A stretch of 64,000 nucleotides of DNA, from assembly GCA_963824705.1 (NCBI GenBank), contig CAWGQE010000003.1:2418001-2482000 (forward strand). Direction: 5' to 3'. This document shows, piece by piece, positions 32,051 to 40,229 of the stretch. A model generated the notes under the pieces. That model was not told the origin of the DNA, did no database searches, and saw only the letters and a list, made by a program, of their open reading frames with translations. The stretch's first letter is position 1, and every line of letters starts with the position of its first letter. Both the position numbers and the translations under genes were made by a program. Source of the stretch: VRUE01 sp963824705. GTDB taxonomy: Bacteria; Actinomycetota; Thermoleophilia; Solirubrobacterales; 70-9.

Positions 32051-32746
32051 ATGCCGCGCCCCGTGCCTCTTCCCGCTCTCAAATCCGTCACCTGGGTGAC
32101 CACCGATTGCTACGGAACCCTGATCGATTGGGAGAAAGGGATCATCGAGGCCTGCAAGAAAGAGGCCGCCAAGGATGGCTTCAGCTTCGAAGAGGGGCCG
32201 TTCCTGGCCCGCTTCATGGAAGTGCAGGCCGAAATCATGGCCGGCTCCTACGAACTGTACGCCGAGGTCCTGCGCCGCACGATCGTCAAAGTCGCCCGCG
32301 AGGTCGGCTGGGAGATCGAGCCCTCCAGGGCCCAGTTCCTCCCCGACAGCGTCGCCTACTGGCTGCCCTTCCGCGAGGCCAACGCGGCGATGGACCGGCT
32401 TGGCAAACGCTACGAGATCGGGATCATCTCCAACATCGACGACAAACTGCTCGGCATCTCGCGCCGCCATCTGCGCACCGAACTGGACCTGGTCGTCACC
32501 GCGCAGCAGGTGCGCAGCTACAAGCCCGACCCGGTCCACTTCAAAGAGTGCGCACGGCGGATCGGCGGCAAAAAAGGCTGGCTCCATATCTGCTGCGACT
32601 ACACGACCGATGTCGCGCCGCTGCTGAAAATGAAGGTCCCGGTCATCTGGGTCAACCGCCACGGCGAGAAGCTCGACGGCCGCAAAGCGCCCAGCGCGAC
32701 CGTCAAGAACTTCCGTGAAGCGGCCAAAAAGCTCGGCGCCGGTTAA
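32051..32746 (+). CDS. HAD hydrolase, haloacid dehalogenase type II-like
   Basis: A 231-residue HAD protein: motif I WVTTDCYGTLIDWEKG (nucleophile Asp), motif II IGIISNIDDKLLG, motif III Lys in QVRSYKPDPVHF, motif IV ICCDYTTDVAPLL. The helical cap at about 20-95 fits the 2-haloacid dehalogenase branch; motif IV has CDY where many have GDS. It may act as dehalogenase or phosphatase. Divergent from sucCD. Confidence 0.8.
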   Translation: MPRPVPLPALKSVTWVTTDCYGTLIDWEKGIIEACKKEAAKDGFSFEEGPFLARFMEVQAEIMAGSYELYAEVLRRTIVKVAREVGWEIEPSRAQFLPDSVAYWLPFREANAAMDRLGKRYEIGIISNIDDKLLGISRRHLRTELDLVVTAQQVRSYKPDPVHFKECARRIGGKKGWLHICCDYTTDVAPLLKMKVPVIWVNRHGEKLDGRKAPSATVKNFREAAKKLGAG

Positions 32747-32799
32747 CCGGCCCGTCCTGGCCGTCTTCTAGCGTTCCGCTTTCGCAACTTCGTCGCAGG

Positions 32800-34737
32800 G
32801 TGACGGTTACGACCGTAGGCCGCCCGGAGGCGTCCCCGAATTCGATGGACCGACTTAGCCACAACCGAGGGTCTTCGCGCGCCCGCCCGCTCGCCGCGGC
32901 GGCGTTGCTGGCGCTGCTCTGCGCGCTCGTCCTGAGCGTCGCCCATGCCCACGCGCTGGAAGTCGAAGAAGAACCGCCGCTCGACCCCAACTCCGAACCG
33001 CCGAGCTTCGTCGTCATCCAGACCGACGACCAGACCCTCGACGAGCTCTACGCCGCCTTCACCCCCTTCCCGGGCGCGGCGGAGATCCGCGCGATGCCGA
33101 ACACGCTCGAACTGCTCGCCGGGAAAGGCATGACCTTCAACCGCTACTACGTCTCCTACCCGCTGTGCTGCCCCTCGCGGGTCAGCCTGCTGACCGGCCG
33201 CTACGCCCACAACACCGGCGTCAAGGGCAACGTGCAACCCAACGGCGGCTACTACGGCTTCTCCTTCCGCGCCGCCGCCAGCCACAACCTCGCCACCTGG
33301 CTGCAGGGCGCCGGCTACCGCACGATCCACATCGGCAAGTTCCTCAACGGCTACGGCGACGAACCGTACGACAACGGAACCGCGGTGCCACCGGGCTGGG
33401 ACTCCTGGCACACCGTGCTCAACGCCGACACCCACCACTACTTCTACGGCTACACGCTCAACAACAACGGCCAGGTCAGCGAACCGTACGGCAACTCAGG
33501 GACCTGGGAACCGCGCGAATACACCGAACGCGACCCCGCCGGCTGCCCCTTCGCACCCGAAGAAGGGCGGCCCTGCCTCTACGCGACCGACATCTTCAAC
33601 TGGATGGCGCGGGAAGAAATGCTGGCCACGCCGGCCGAACAGCCCTTCTACATGCAGGTCGACTACACCGCCCCGCATGGCGACTTCCGCAAGCCGGCCG
33701 GGCCCGAGCCCGCGGTTCGCCACTACAACTGGTTCAAGGGGGCGAAGCTGCCCCACGACCGCTCTGAAGGGTTCGACGAGGGCAATGTCAGCGACAAGCC
33801 GAGCTTCATCCGCGAAGCCGAACATCTGACCCCCAGCGACACGCGGACCTACAAGGTCTACTACGAGAAGGCGCTGGAGTCGCTGCGCTCGATCGACGAC
33901 GGGGTCAAAGAGATCGTCGACACCCTGGGCCAGTTGCACCGCCTGCGCAACACCTACATCCTCTTCACCTCCGACAACGGCTTCTTCTACGGCGAGCATC
34001 GCCTGATCGGCGGCAAGTTCCTCGCCTATGAGCCCTCGACGCATCTGCCCTTCCTGATCCGGGGCCCGGGGATAAAGCCCGACACGTCGACCGGGGAGCT
34101 GACGGCGAACATCGACATCGCGCCGACCATCCTCGACCTGGCCGGGGTCGAACCGGACAAGAGCGTCGATGGGCGCTCGATGGTCCCGTTCCTGCGCGAT
34201 CCGGAACTGCGCAGCCGCCGGCCGATCATCTTCGAGTCGTTCGTGCAGACGAGCGACGTGGAAGCCAATGGCGCGATCTCGACCAGCGGCGAAGGCGACG
34301 GCGGGGTGCCGGGGGGCGACGGGAGCACCGACCCGAAGTCAAAGGCGGGCGCCTCCAGCGCGGACGACACCGCGCAGGCCTCGCTCCTCGCGCCGCCGCT
34401 CAACTACGAGGGAATTCGCCTCGGCCCCTACAAGTACATCGCCTGGCCGGACGGGGAGAAGGAGCTCTACAACATCAACAAGGACCCGAACGAGCTCAAC
34501 AACATCGTCAGAGAGCCGAACTTCTACCCGATCCGCAACTTCCTCCACCGGCAGCTGCGGCGCTACGAGAACTGCGTCGGGCGGGAATGCCGCGAACCGA
34601 CGCCACCGTTCCCGCTGACCCGGATCGAATTCGAGCGCCTGCGAGCGCAGCGCCAGAAGGAAGTGCTCGAACACGAACAGGAACGGGAAAAGGAACGGCG
34701 AGAACGCGAACGGGAACACGCCGGTAAGGGTAAGTAG
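32800..34737 (+). CDS. Exported sulfatase
   Basis: Arylsulfatase-family hydrolase of 645 residues. GTG 32800 is the longest start and ATG 32845 (MDRLSHNRGSSRARP) is equally plausible. The signal peptide is at about 29-50 (PLAAAALLALLCALVLSVA). Catalytic motifs: VVIQTDDQTLDELY (metal Asp pair), then YPLCCPSRVSLLTGRYAHNT, whose Cys of CxPSR must be converted to formylglycine, IHIGKFLNGYG and LFTSDNGFFYGEH. The nearest described type is N-acetylglucosamine-6-sulfatase-like. The C-terminus is a highly charged Glu/Arg helix (QKEVLEHEQEREKERRERER). No sulfatase-modifying enzyme gene lies in the window. Confidence 0.88.
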   Translation: MTVTTVGRPEASPNSMDRLSHNRGSSRARPLAAAALLALLCALVLSVAHAHALEVEEEPPLDPNSEPPSFVVIQTDDQTLDELYAAFTPFPGAAEIRAMPNTLELLAGKGMTFNRYYVSYPLCCPSRVSLLTGRYAHNTGVKGNVQPNGGYYGFSFRAAASHNLATWLQGAGYRTIHIGKFLNGYGDEPYDNGTAVPPGWDSWHTVLNADTHHYFYGYTLNNNGQVSEPYGNSGTWEPREYTERDPAGCPFAPEEGRPCLYATDIFNWMAREEMLATPAEQPFYMQVDYTAPHGDFRKPAGPEPAVRHYNWFKGAKLPHDRSEGFDEGNVSDKPSFIREAEHLTPSDTRTYKVYYEKALESLRSIDDGVKEIVDTLGQLHRLRNTYILFTSDNGFFYGEHRLIGGKFLAYEPSTHLPFLIRGPGIKPDTSTGELTANIDIAPTILDLAGVEPDKSVDGRSMVPFLRDPELRSRRPIIFESFVQTSDVEANGAISTSGEGDGGVPGGDGSTDPKSKAGASSADDTAQASLLAPPLNYEGIRLGPYKYIAWPDGEKELYNINKDPNELNNIVREPNFYPIRNFLHRQLRRYENCVGRECREPTPPFPLTRIEFERLRAQRQKEVLEHEQEREKERREREREHAGKGK

Positions 34738-34825
34738 GGGCGGTAGTCCTCTGTTCGGACAAACGGCGGTCTAGTTAGACCGCCGTTTTGAGTATCCGCC
34801 CGCCCAGAGGACTACCGCCCCCTAC
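34734..34825. terminator. Nested bidirectional terminator
   Basis: An inner perfect 13-base stem (34761-34773 with 34776-34788, ending in TTTT) sits within outer arms of 20-21 bases (GTAGGGGCGGTAGTCCTCTG at 34734-34753; complement at 34805-34825, with one extra C). The outer arms include the stop codons of both converging genes. The inner hairpin followed by T residues is a good intrinsic terminator. Confidence 0.8.
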
Positions 34826-36579
34826 TCGATGACTGCGAGCACGTCTCCGTTCGAGACTGAAGCGCCTTGAGCGACATTAAGAGTGGTCACCTTGCCAGAG
34901 CGGTGGGCGGCTATCTCGTTCTCCATCTTCATCGCCTCGATCACGCAGATCAGGTCGCCCTCGGCGACCTCGGCGCCCTGCTCGACGGCGACTTTGAGCA
35001 CGGTGCCCTGCAGCGGAGATGGCAGCGACTCGCTGGAGGCGCCGGCGGCTCCCCCAGCTTTGCGCTCGCGTTTCGGCGGTTTCTTGCCGCCCGCGGCGGG
35101 GGCCGCGCCACCGGCCATGGCCTCGCCGATCACCTTGACGTCGAAGAGCTTGCCGGAGACCTCGACCTTGTAGTCGCGGGCGACGACCTCGGCGCCCTCG
35201 GGCAGCTCGGGCGCGTCGGCCTCAACCGGCGCCGTCGTCTTCAGCCAATCGCGGTCCTCCATCAGGTCGCGGCAGGTCTCCCCGTTGGCCCACTGCTCGG
35301 TGGCGAGGATCGCGCTATGGAAAGGGATCAGCGTGGTCAGGCCGCCGACCTCGTACTCGCCCAACGCGCGCAGCATGCGTCGCGTCGCGTGCTCGCGGTC
35401 GACGTCCCAGACGATCAGCTTGGCGACCATCGGGTCGTACATCGGCGTCACCTCGGAGCCGGCTTCGACCCCGGAGTCGACCCGCACGCCCGGGCCCGCC
35501 GGCTCGCGGTAGGTGGTGATCGCCCCCGGCGCCGGCGCGAATTTCTTGTGGGCGGCCTCGGCGTTGATCCGGCACTCGATCGCGTGGCCGCGCAGCTCGA
35601 CGTCCTCCTGGGCGATCGTCAGCGGCTCCCCGGCGGCGACAAGCACCTGCTCGCGGACGATGTCTACCCCGGTGACCATCTCGGTCACGCAGTGCTCGAC
35701 CTGCACCCGCGTGTTCATCTCGAGGAAGAAGTACTCGTCGCCGACCTGCATCCCCTCGACCGTGCCAGCGCCGCGGTAGCCGACAGCGGCAGCCGCGTCG
35801 GTGGCGATCTTGCCGATCCGCTCGCGCATCTCGGCGTCGACCTGGGGCCCCGGTGCCTCCTCGATCACCTTCTGGTGACGGCGCTGGATAGAGCAGTCGC
35901 GCTCGCCGAGATGGATCACGTTGCCGTGCGAGTCGGCGAGCACCTGAACCTCGACGTGGCGCGGGTCCTCGAGGTAGCGCTCGACGTAGACACGATCGTC
36001 GGAGAAGAACTTCTCGCCTTCGCGAGCGGCACCCTCGAAGGCCTCCTCGAGATCGTCAGGGGTCAAGGCGACGCGGAAGCCCTTGCCGCCGCCGCCGCCC
36101 GCCGCCTTGCAGGCGACCGGATAGCCGGCTTCCTCGGCCTGCTGCTTGGCCGCAGCGACATCCTTCGCCGGCTCGGTCGCGCCCGGGACGATCGGCACCC
36201 CGGCCTCGGCCATGATCTCGCGCGCCCGCGTCTTCGAGCCCATCTCTTCGATTGCCTTCGCGGGCGGGCCAATGAAGACGATGTCGGCGTCGGCGCAGGC
36301 CTTGGCGAAATCGGCGTTCTCGGCGAGGAAGCCATAGCCGGGATGGATCGCCTCGGCGCCGGCCTGCTTGGCCGTCTCGATGATCTTCTCGATGTTCAGG
36401 TAGCTCTCGGCCGGAACCGCCGGGCCGATCAGGAACGCCTCGTCGGCCTCGCGCACGTGGGGCGCGTCGCGGTCGATCTCCGAATAAACGGCGACGGACC
36501 CGATCCCCATCTCCTTGAGCGTGCGCGCGACGCGGATGGCGATCTCGCCGCGGTTGGCTATCAACACTTTCTCGAACAT
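34822..36579 (-). CDS. Acyl-CoA carboxylase alpha chain (biotin carboxylase plus BCCP), AccA3-like
   Basis: A 585-residue fusion of biotin carboxylase (about 1-445) and biotin carrier (about 510-585). Markers: MFEKVLIANRGEIAIRVART, HPGYGFLAENADFA, AAGGGGGKGFR, ERDCSIQRRHQKVIEEAPG, FLEMNTRVQVEH, and the biotinylated Lys in VIEAMKMENEI. Between them is a Pro/Lys/Ala linker (AGGKKPPKRERKAGG). In actinobacteria this subunit serves several acyl-CoA carboxylases with separate beta chains. None is adjacent, but a possible epsilon-like protein lies at 44517. ATG 36579 is used; a longer frame only adds Arg-rich sequence. Confidence 0.93.
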   Translation of the reverse strand: MFEKVLIANRGEIAIRVARTLKEMGIGSVAVYSEIDRDAPHVREADEAFLIGPAVPAESYLNIEKIIETAKQAGAEAIHPGYGFLAENADFAKACADADIVFIGPPAKAIEEMGSKTRAREIMAEAGVPIVPGATEPAKDVAAAKQQAEEAGYPVACKAAGGGGGKGFRVALTPDDLEEAFEGAAREGEKFFSDDRVYVERYLEDPRHVEVQVLADSHGNVIHLGERDCSIQRRHQKVIEEAPGPQVDAEMRERIGKIATDAAAAVGYRGAGTVEGMQVGDEYFFLEMNTRVQVEHCVTEMVTGVDIVREQVLVAAGEPLTIAQEDVELRGHAIECRINAEAAHKKFAPAPGAITTYREPAGPGVRVDSGVEAGSEVTPMYDPMVAKLIVWDVDREHATRRMLRALGEYEVGGLTTLIPFHSAILATEQWANGETCRDLMEDRDWLKTTAPVEADAPELPEGAEVVARDYKVEVSGKLFDVKVIGEAMAGGAAPAAGGKKPPKRERKAGGAAGASSESLPSPLQGTVLKVAVEQGAEVAEGDLICVIEAMKMENEIAAHRSGKVTTLNVAQGASVSNGDVLAVIE

Positions 36580-36592
36580 CGGAGGCGGCAGT

Positions 36593-37048
36593 CTATTCAG
36601 CCGCAACGGACGAGAGTGCCTGGGCCCAAGCAGCAGAGGATCGCTGCACCTGTGCCACGGAGCTCTCGTCGAACAGCGCGCAGGCATCGAGCGTTTCGCA
36701 GCCGCATTCGCCGGCGAGCAGAAGCCAATCGCGCATCGTCTGGGCGCGCTCGATCAGGGCATCCACCTCGGGCAGCTTGCGGGTCGCAAGCGCTCGAAGC
36801 TGCTCGTGGGCCGGGGCGCCCTGGTCGGTGGAGGCCAGTAGGACCCCGACCTCCTCGAGAGAGAACCCGGCCTGCTTGGCCGCGTCGATGATCCCGAGCC
36901 TCCGAATGACGGCTTCCGTATAGCGACGCTGCCCGCCGGCGCGCTCCGGCTCGGGAAGGAGCCCCTGACGCTCGTAATAGCGGATCGCCGACACGCTGAT
37001 GCCGGCCTTGCCGGCAACTTCGCCGATGCTGAGCACTGCTTCGGGCAT
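36593..37048 (-). CDS. MerR-family regulator with a C-terminal Cys cluster
   Basis: A 151-residue MerR regulator: winged HTH LSIGEVAGKAGISVSAIRYY-type start at about 5-25, PERAGGQRRYTEAVIRRLGI, the long dimer helix at about 80-115, then AGECGCETLDACALF. Three Cys in C-x-C-x5-C fit a thiol or metal sensor. It is divergent from the gene at 37120, with a MerR-type operator at 37058-37084. The inducer (metal or electrophile) is not defined by the motif. Confidence 0.85.
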   Translation of the reverse strand: MPEAVLSIGEVAGKAGISVSAIRYYERQGLLPEPERAGGQRRYTEAVIRRLGIIDAAKQAGFSLEEVGVLLASTDQGAPAHEQLRALATRKLPEVDALIERAQTMRDWLLLAGECGCETLDACALFDESSVAQVQRSSAAWAQALSSVAAE

Positions 37049-37057
37049 GAGACCCCC

Positions 37058-37084
37058 TTGACCTAAACCCAGGTTCAGGGTCAA
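37058..37084. promoter_or_regulatory. MerR-type operator/promoter
   Basis: A 27-base imperfect palindrome beginning TTGACCTAAACC and ending GGTTCAGGGTCAA, ten bases from the merR start and 36 from the 37120 gene. As a promoter it has TTGACC as -35 with about 19 bases to a weak -10 (AACACT, 37083). The overlong spacer is what MerR proteins correct by DNA distortion. Confidence 0.65.
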
Positions 37085-37119
37085 CACTAGCGCCGAACCC
37101 TGGAAACGGAGGATCGACG

Positions 37120-37449
37120 ATGCCCGACGACATCCCAATCGCCTGCTCGCTCGGCGCCGGAGAGCTCCAGCAGCGTCTTGCGACGATCGCGGAGGTTGGC
37201 GCGAGAAGCCTGCTCTCCCGCACCATGCACGACGAAAGCCACCTGCTGCGCTTCCGGCTGGAGCCGGGAACGCGACGGCAACTGGAGGGCATCGTCGCCG
37301 CCGAGGCCGAGTGCTGCTCGTTTCTAGATCTCTCGTTGCGCGAGGACGAAGGCGAGCTGGTCATGTCTATCGCCGCCGCCGAGAACGCCCGGGCGGTGGC
37401 GGGCGACCTCGCCCGAGCGTTTGGGAACGGCGAGGGTGCGACCCAATGA
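37120..37449 (+). CDS. Small MerR-linked protein with an ECC motif, unknown function
   Basis: A 109-residue cytoplasmic protein, MPDDIPIACSLGAGELQQRL, with LLRFRLEPGTRRQLEGIVAA and then AEAECCSFLDLSLREDEGEL. The vicinal Cys pair and the N-terminal ACSL Cys could bind a soft metal. I recall similar small proteins beside metal or mercury regulators, but the function is not established. Its promoter overlaps the MerR operator, so the adjacent regulator very probably controls it. It is followed 15 bases later by the PHP gene. Confidence 0.7.
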   Translation: MPDDIPIACSLGAGELQQRLATIAEVGARSLLSRTMHDESHLLRFRLEPGTRRQLEGIVAAEAECCSFLDLSLREDEGELVMSIAAAENARAVAGDLARAFGNGEGATQ

Positions 37450-37464
37450 CTAGGCTGCCGGTCG

Positions 37465-38268
37465 ATGATCGAGCTGCAAAGCCACTCCACCGTCTCCGAC
37501 GGCCAACTAGCGCCCGCCGGCGTCGTCGAGGAAGCCGCGAAAGTCGGCGTCACGACGCTGGCGCTGACGGACCACGATGCGATTGCCGGGGTGCCGGAGG
37601 CGATGGAAGCTGCCGAGCGCGTGGGGATCGAACTGGTTCCGGCCATCGAGATGTCCTGCGTGCACGAGTACGCGGAAGACCTGCACGTCTGCGGCTACTG
37701 GGTGGATCTCGGGGCGATCGCGCCGGCTTGTGAGCGGGCGCAGCATGAACGTGTCGCGCGGGCCGGAGAGATCGTCGAGAAGCTGCGGGGAGAGGGCTTC
37801 GACCTTCATCTCGAGGACGCGGTCAAGGAGGCCGGCGACGCTCTCTCGATCGGGCGGCCGCATATCGCTCGGGCGGCGGGCGCAACCGGCGACCTCGGGC
37901 CGTTCTTCGAGGAGTACCTCGTGCCCGGCGCCAAGGCCTTCGTGCCGCGCCGCTGGCCGACCGCCGAGCAGGCCGTAGAGACGATCAAGCAGGCCGGTGG
38001 CATCGCCGTCGTCGCCCACCCCTACTGGGACATCTCGGAGCCGGCCAAGGTCGAGGAGCTGATCCGGGCCCTCGACGTCGACGGGGTCGAGACCTTCTAC
38101 CCGACCCACAGCAAGGAGCAGACCGAACACCTGCTGGAGCTCTGCGAGGAGCTCGACCTGATCCCGACCGCCTCCTCCGACTACCACGGCCCGACCCACA
38201 AGACCTTCGCCGAGTTCGGCGCCTACGACACCTACGGCCTCGCCGAGCCCCAGGTTCCACGCCTGTAA
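37465..38268 (+). CDS. PHP-domain phosphoesterase (RnaseAM/YciV-like)
   Basis: Metal-dependent phosphoesterase of 267 residues. PHP ligands appear in MIELQSHSTVSDGQL, LTDHDAIAGVPEAM, the IEMSC segment, IGRPHIARAAG, VVAHPYWD and SDYHGPTHK. The protein resembles 3',5'-nucleoside bisphosphate phosphatases that also act as 5'-3' exonucleases. It may be co-transcribed with the MerR-controlled small protein, which would be unusual for a housekeeping nuclease. Confidence 0.85.
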   Translation: MIELQSHSTVSDGQLAPAGVVEEAAKVGVTTLALTDHDAIAGVPEAMEAAERVGIELVPAIEMSCVHEYAEDLHVCGYWVDLGAIAPACERAQHERVARAGEIVEKLRGEGFDLHLEDAVKEAGDALSIGRPHIARAAGATGDLGPFFEEYLVPGAKAFVPRRWPTAEQAVETIKQAGGIAVVAHPYWDISEPAKVEELIRALDVDGVETFYPTHSKEQTEHLLELCEELDLIPTASSDYHGPTHKTFAEFGAYDTYGLAEPQVPRL

Positions 38269-38283
38269 CCGCTGAGCGCGCGC

Positions 38284-39498
38284 TCAGCCGCGATGGCGGC
38301 GCAGCACGATTACTTTTTCGCGCTTGCGCGGTTCCCCACCCGTGGGCGTAAAGGTGACCTCGACGCGGATCCGGCCCTTGCCGTGCTGCTTGAGGAAGTG
38401 CCGCAGCCGCACCTTGGGCTTGACCGGGAGGCTCACCGTCGTAGCCTGGCGCGCGGTCCGCGACAGCCGGCGAAAGCCCCTGCCTTTCAGACTGACCTTC
38501 CCAGGCCCGGGTACGCGCACGTAGAGCATCGCGAAGCCGTTGGCCCGGTTCTTCCTCAGCCCGGCAAAGTGGAACTTGTTGGACGGCAGCTTCAGGACCG
38601 GCGCCGCGATCGGTTCCTCGCGGGTCGCTTCGGCGCAGGGCGGTGGCGGAGCCCCGGGTTCGCCGAAGCGCACGACCTTGGCGGAGCCTTCCTCGACCGC
38701 GAAGACGTTTCCGGCGCAGGCGGCCGCCACTCCGGCGACGTCGGGTCCGGCGGCGAAGCCGCCGAGGAAGCCGCCTTCTTCGCTGAAGCGCTCAACCCGT
38801 CCAGCGACCTGATCGGCTACCTCGATCCCACCCGAGCCGTCGGGAGAGAGCGCGACCGGGCCGCTCAGCCCCCCTGACGCGGTTTCGCGGAAGGAGCGGA
38901 CTTCGCTCCCCCCCGGCGTATAGACGTCGATGCGTTCTTCGCCGAAGTCGGCGACGAAGAGGTCGCCGCTGCGGCCGACGATCACGTCGCGAGGCGAGGG
39001 GATCGGGGCGATCGGAGTGCCTGGCGTCGCGGTCGTGCCGGCCAGGGTGAACGGCAGCACACGGTCGTTGCTGCGGTCAGCGACGTAGACGGTCGAGCCT
39101 TCGACCGCGACACCCGCCGGTTCGCTCAGTTCGGTCCCGCCGAAGCCGAAGAGGAATTCCCCCGCGGCGGTGAAGACGGCGATCCGGTTGTCGCCGCTGT
39201 CGGCCACGAAGGCCCTGCCGCCGCTAAGCGCGACGTCCCCCGGCTGGGACAGCTCCCCCTCGCCAAACGTCCGCAGAAAGGTCCCGTCCCCGGCAAAGAC
39301 CGAGATCCGGTTGTTGCCGCTGTCGGCCACGAAGAGATTCCCCTCGGCATCGACCGCAGCCTGCTTCGGCGCACTCAACTGCCCCGGCCCGGAGCCAAGC
39401 CCACCGAAGCTAGAAAGCGACCCAAAGGCAGCAGCGCTCCCGGGCAACGCCAGCACCAACGCCACCGAGAGCAGCACGAATCCAATTCCCCACCTCAC
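38284..39498 (-). CDS. Exported NHL-repeat beta-propeller protein
   Basis: About 404 residues from GTG 39498, with a signal peptide (IGFVLLSVALVLALPGSAAA) followed by NHL repeats: NLFVADSGNNRISVF, RAFVADSGDNRIAVF, TVYVADRSNDRVLPF, DLFVADFGEERIDVY. The C-terminal third (about 300-404) is a separate beta-rich region rich in Lys/Arg (GKVSLKGRGFRRLSRTARQA). Start choice is uncertain since no clear ribosome-binding site is seen. Likely a secreted or surface scaffold; no catalytic motif. Confidence 0.8.
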   Translation of the reverse strand: MRWGIGFVLLSVALVLALPGSAAAFGSLSSFGGLGSGPGQLSAPKQAAVDAEGNLFVADSGNNRISVFAGDGTFLRTFGEGELSQPGDVALSGGRAFVADSGDNRIAVFTAAGEFLFGFGGTELSEPAGVAVEGSTVYVADRSNDRVLPFTLAGTTATPGTPIAPIPSPRDVIVGRSGDLFVADFGEERIDVYTPGGSEVRSFRETASGGLSGPVALSPDGSGGIEVADQVAGRVERFSEEGGFLGGFAAGPDVAGVAAACAGNVFAVEEGSAKVVRFGEPGAPPPPCAEATREEPIAAPVLKLPSNKFHFAGLRKNRANGFAMLYVRVPGPGKVSLKGRGFRRLSRTARQATTVSLPVKPKVRLRHFLKQHGKGRIRVEVTFTPTGGEPRKREKVIVLRRHRG

Positions 39499-39533
39499 GC
39501 CTCGCAGGTTAGGGAATCGATGGAATCCGTCAA

Positions 39534-39646
39534 GGAGGGGTCCGGTGCCCCTCCCCGCGGCTTGTACTTTTTCGCCGAGGCAAATCACAGAAGACCGCAA
39601 ACGCTTCACCGAAAAAGTTGAGCGGGGAGGGGTACCGGACCCCTCC
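39534..39646. terminator. Long-armed hairpin with shared core, copy 2
   Basis: Arms 39534-39574 and 39610-39646 pair along GGAGGGGTCCGGTGCCCCTC and its complement (one mismatch), then along CTTGTACTTTTTCG with CGAAAAAGTTGAG. The inner motif is the same as in the 27692 hairpin, the outer arms differ. It lies downstream of cysC (minus strand) and before the NHL gene. Confidence 0.6.
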
Positions 39647-39667
39647 CCTGCTCCAAAACCTTCGTCC

Positions 39668-40222
39668 CTAGGCCGTGACGGCAGCCGCAGGAATCAGATC
39701 CCGCGACTCGAGGTACTCGAGCAGCTTCTGCGCCGACTCCTCGGGCGACTCGTTCTCGGTGTCGCAAACCCAGGCGGGATTCTCGGGAATCTCGTAGGGA
39801 TCGGAGACGCCGGTGAATTCCTTGATCTCGCCGGAGAACGCTTTCGCGTAGAGGCCCTTGACGTCGCGCTCGGCGCAGGTGTCGACCGACGCCTTGACGT
39901 AGACCTCGATGAAGCGGTCGCCCATCAGCGCGTGCGCCTCGTCGCGGATCTCGGCGTAGGGGGAGATCGCCGCGGTGATCACCGGCACGCCGTTGCGGCT
40001 GAGCAGGTCGGCGACGAAGGCGATGCGACGGATGTTGATGTCGCGATCCTCCTTCGAGAAGCCGAGGCCCTTTGAGAGGTTTTCACGCACCACGTCGCCG
40101 TCGAGGATCTCAAGCTTGCAGCCGCGCTCGAGCAGGTGACCCTCGAGCAGCCTGGAGATCGTCGTCTTGCCCGCGCCGGAAAGCCCGGTGAACCAGAGGG
40201 TGAAGCCTTTCTCGTCAGCCAT
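39668..40222 (-). CDS. cysC: Adenylylsulfate kinase
   Basis: APS kinase of 184 residues: P-loop LWFTGLSGAGKTTISRLLE, LEILDGDVVRENLSKGLGFS, DRDINIRRIAFVADLL, VYVKASVDTCAERDVKGLYA. It phosphorylates APS to PAPS. It is last in a minus-strand row after sat (7-base gap), so co-transcribed. Because the neighbouring CysH looks like an APS reductase, PAPS made here may serve sulfation rather than reduction, or both routes operate. Confidence 0.95.
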   Translation of the reverse strand: MADEKGFTLWFTGLSGAGKTTISRLLEGHLLERGCKLEILDGDVVRENLSKGLGFSKEDRDINIRRIAFVADLLSRNGVPVITAAISPYAEIRDEAHALMGDRFIEVYVKASVDTCAERDVKGLYAKAFSGEIKEFTGVSDPYEIPENPAWVCDTENESPEESAQKLLEYLESRDLIPAAAVTA

Positions 40223-40229
40223 CGGTACG

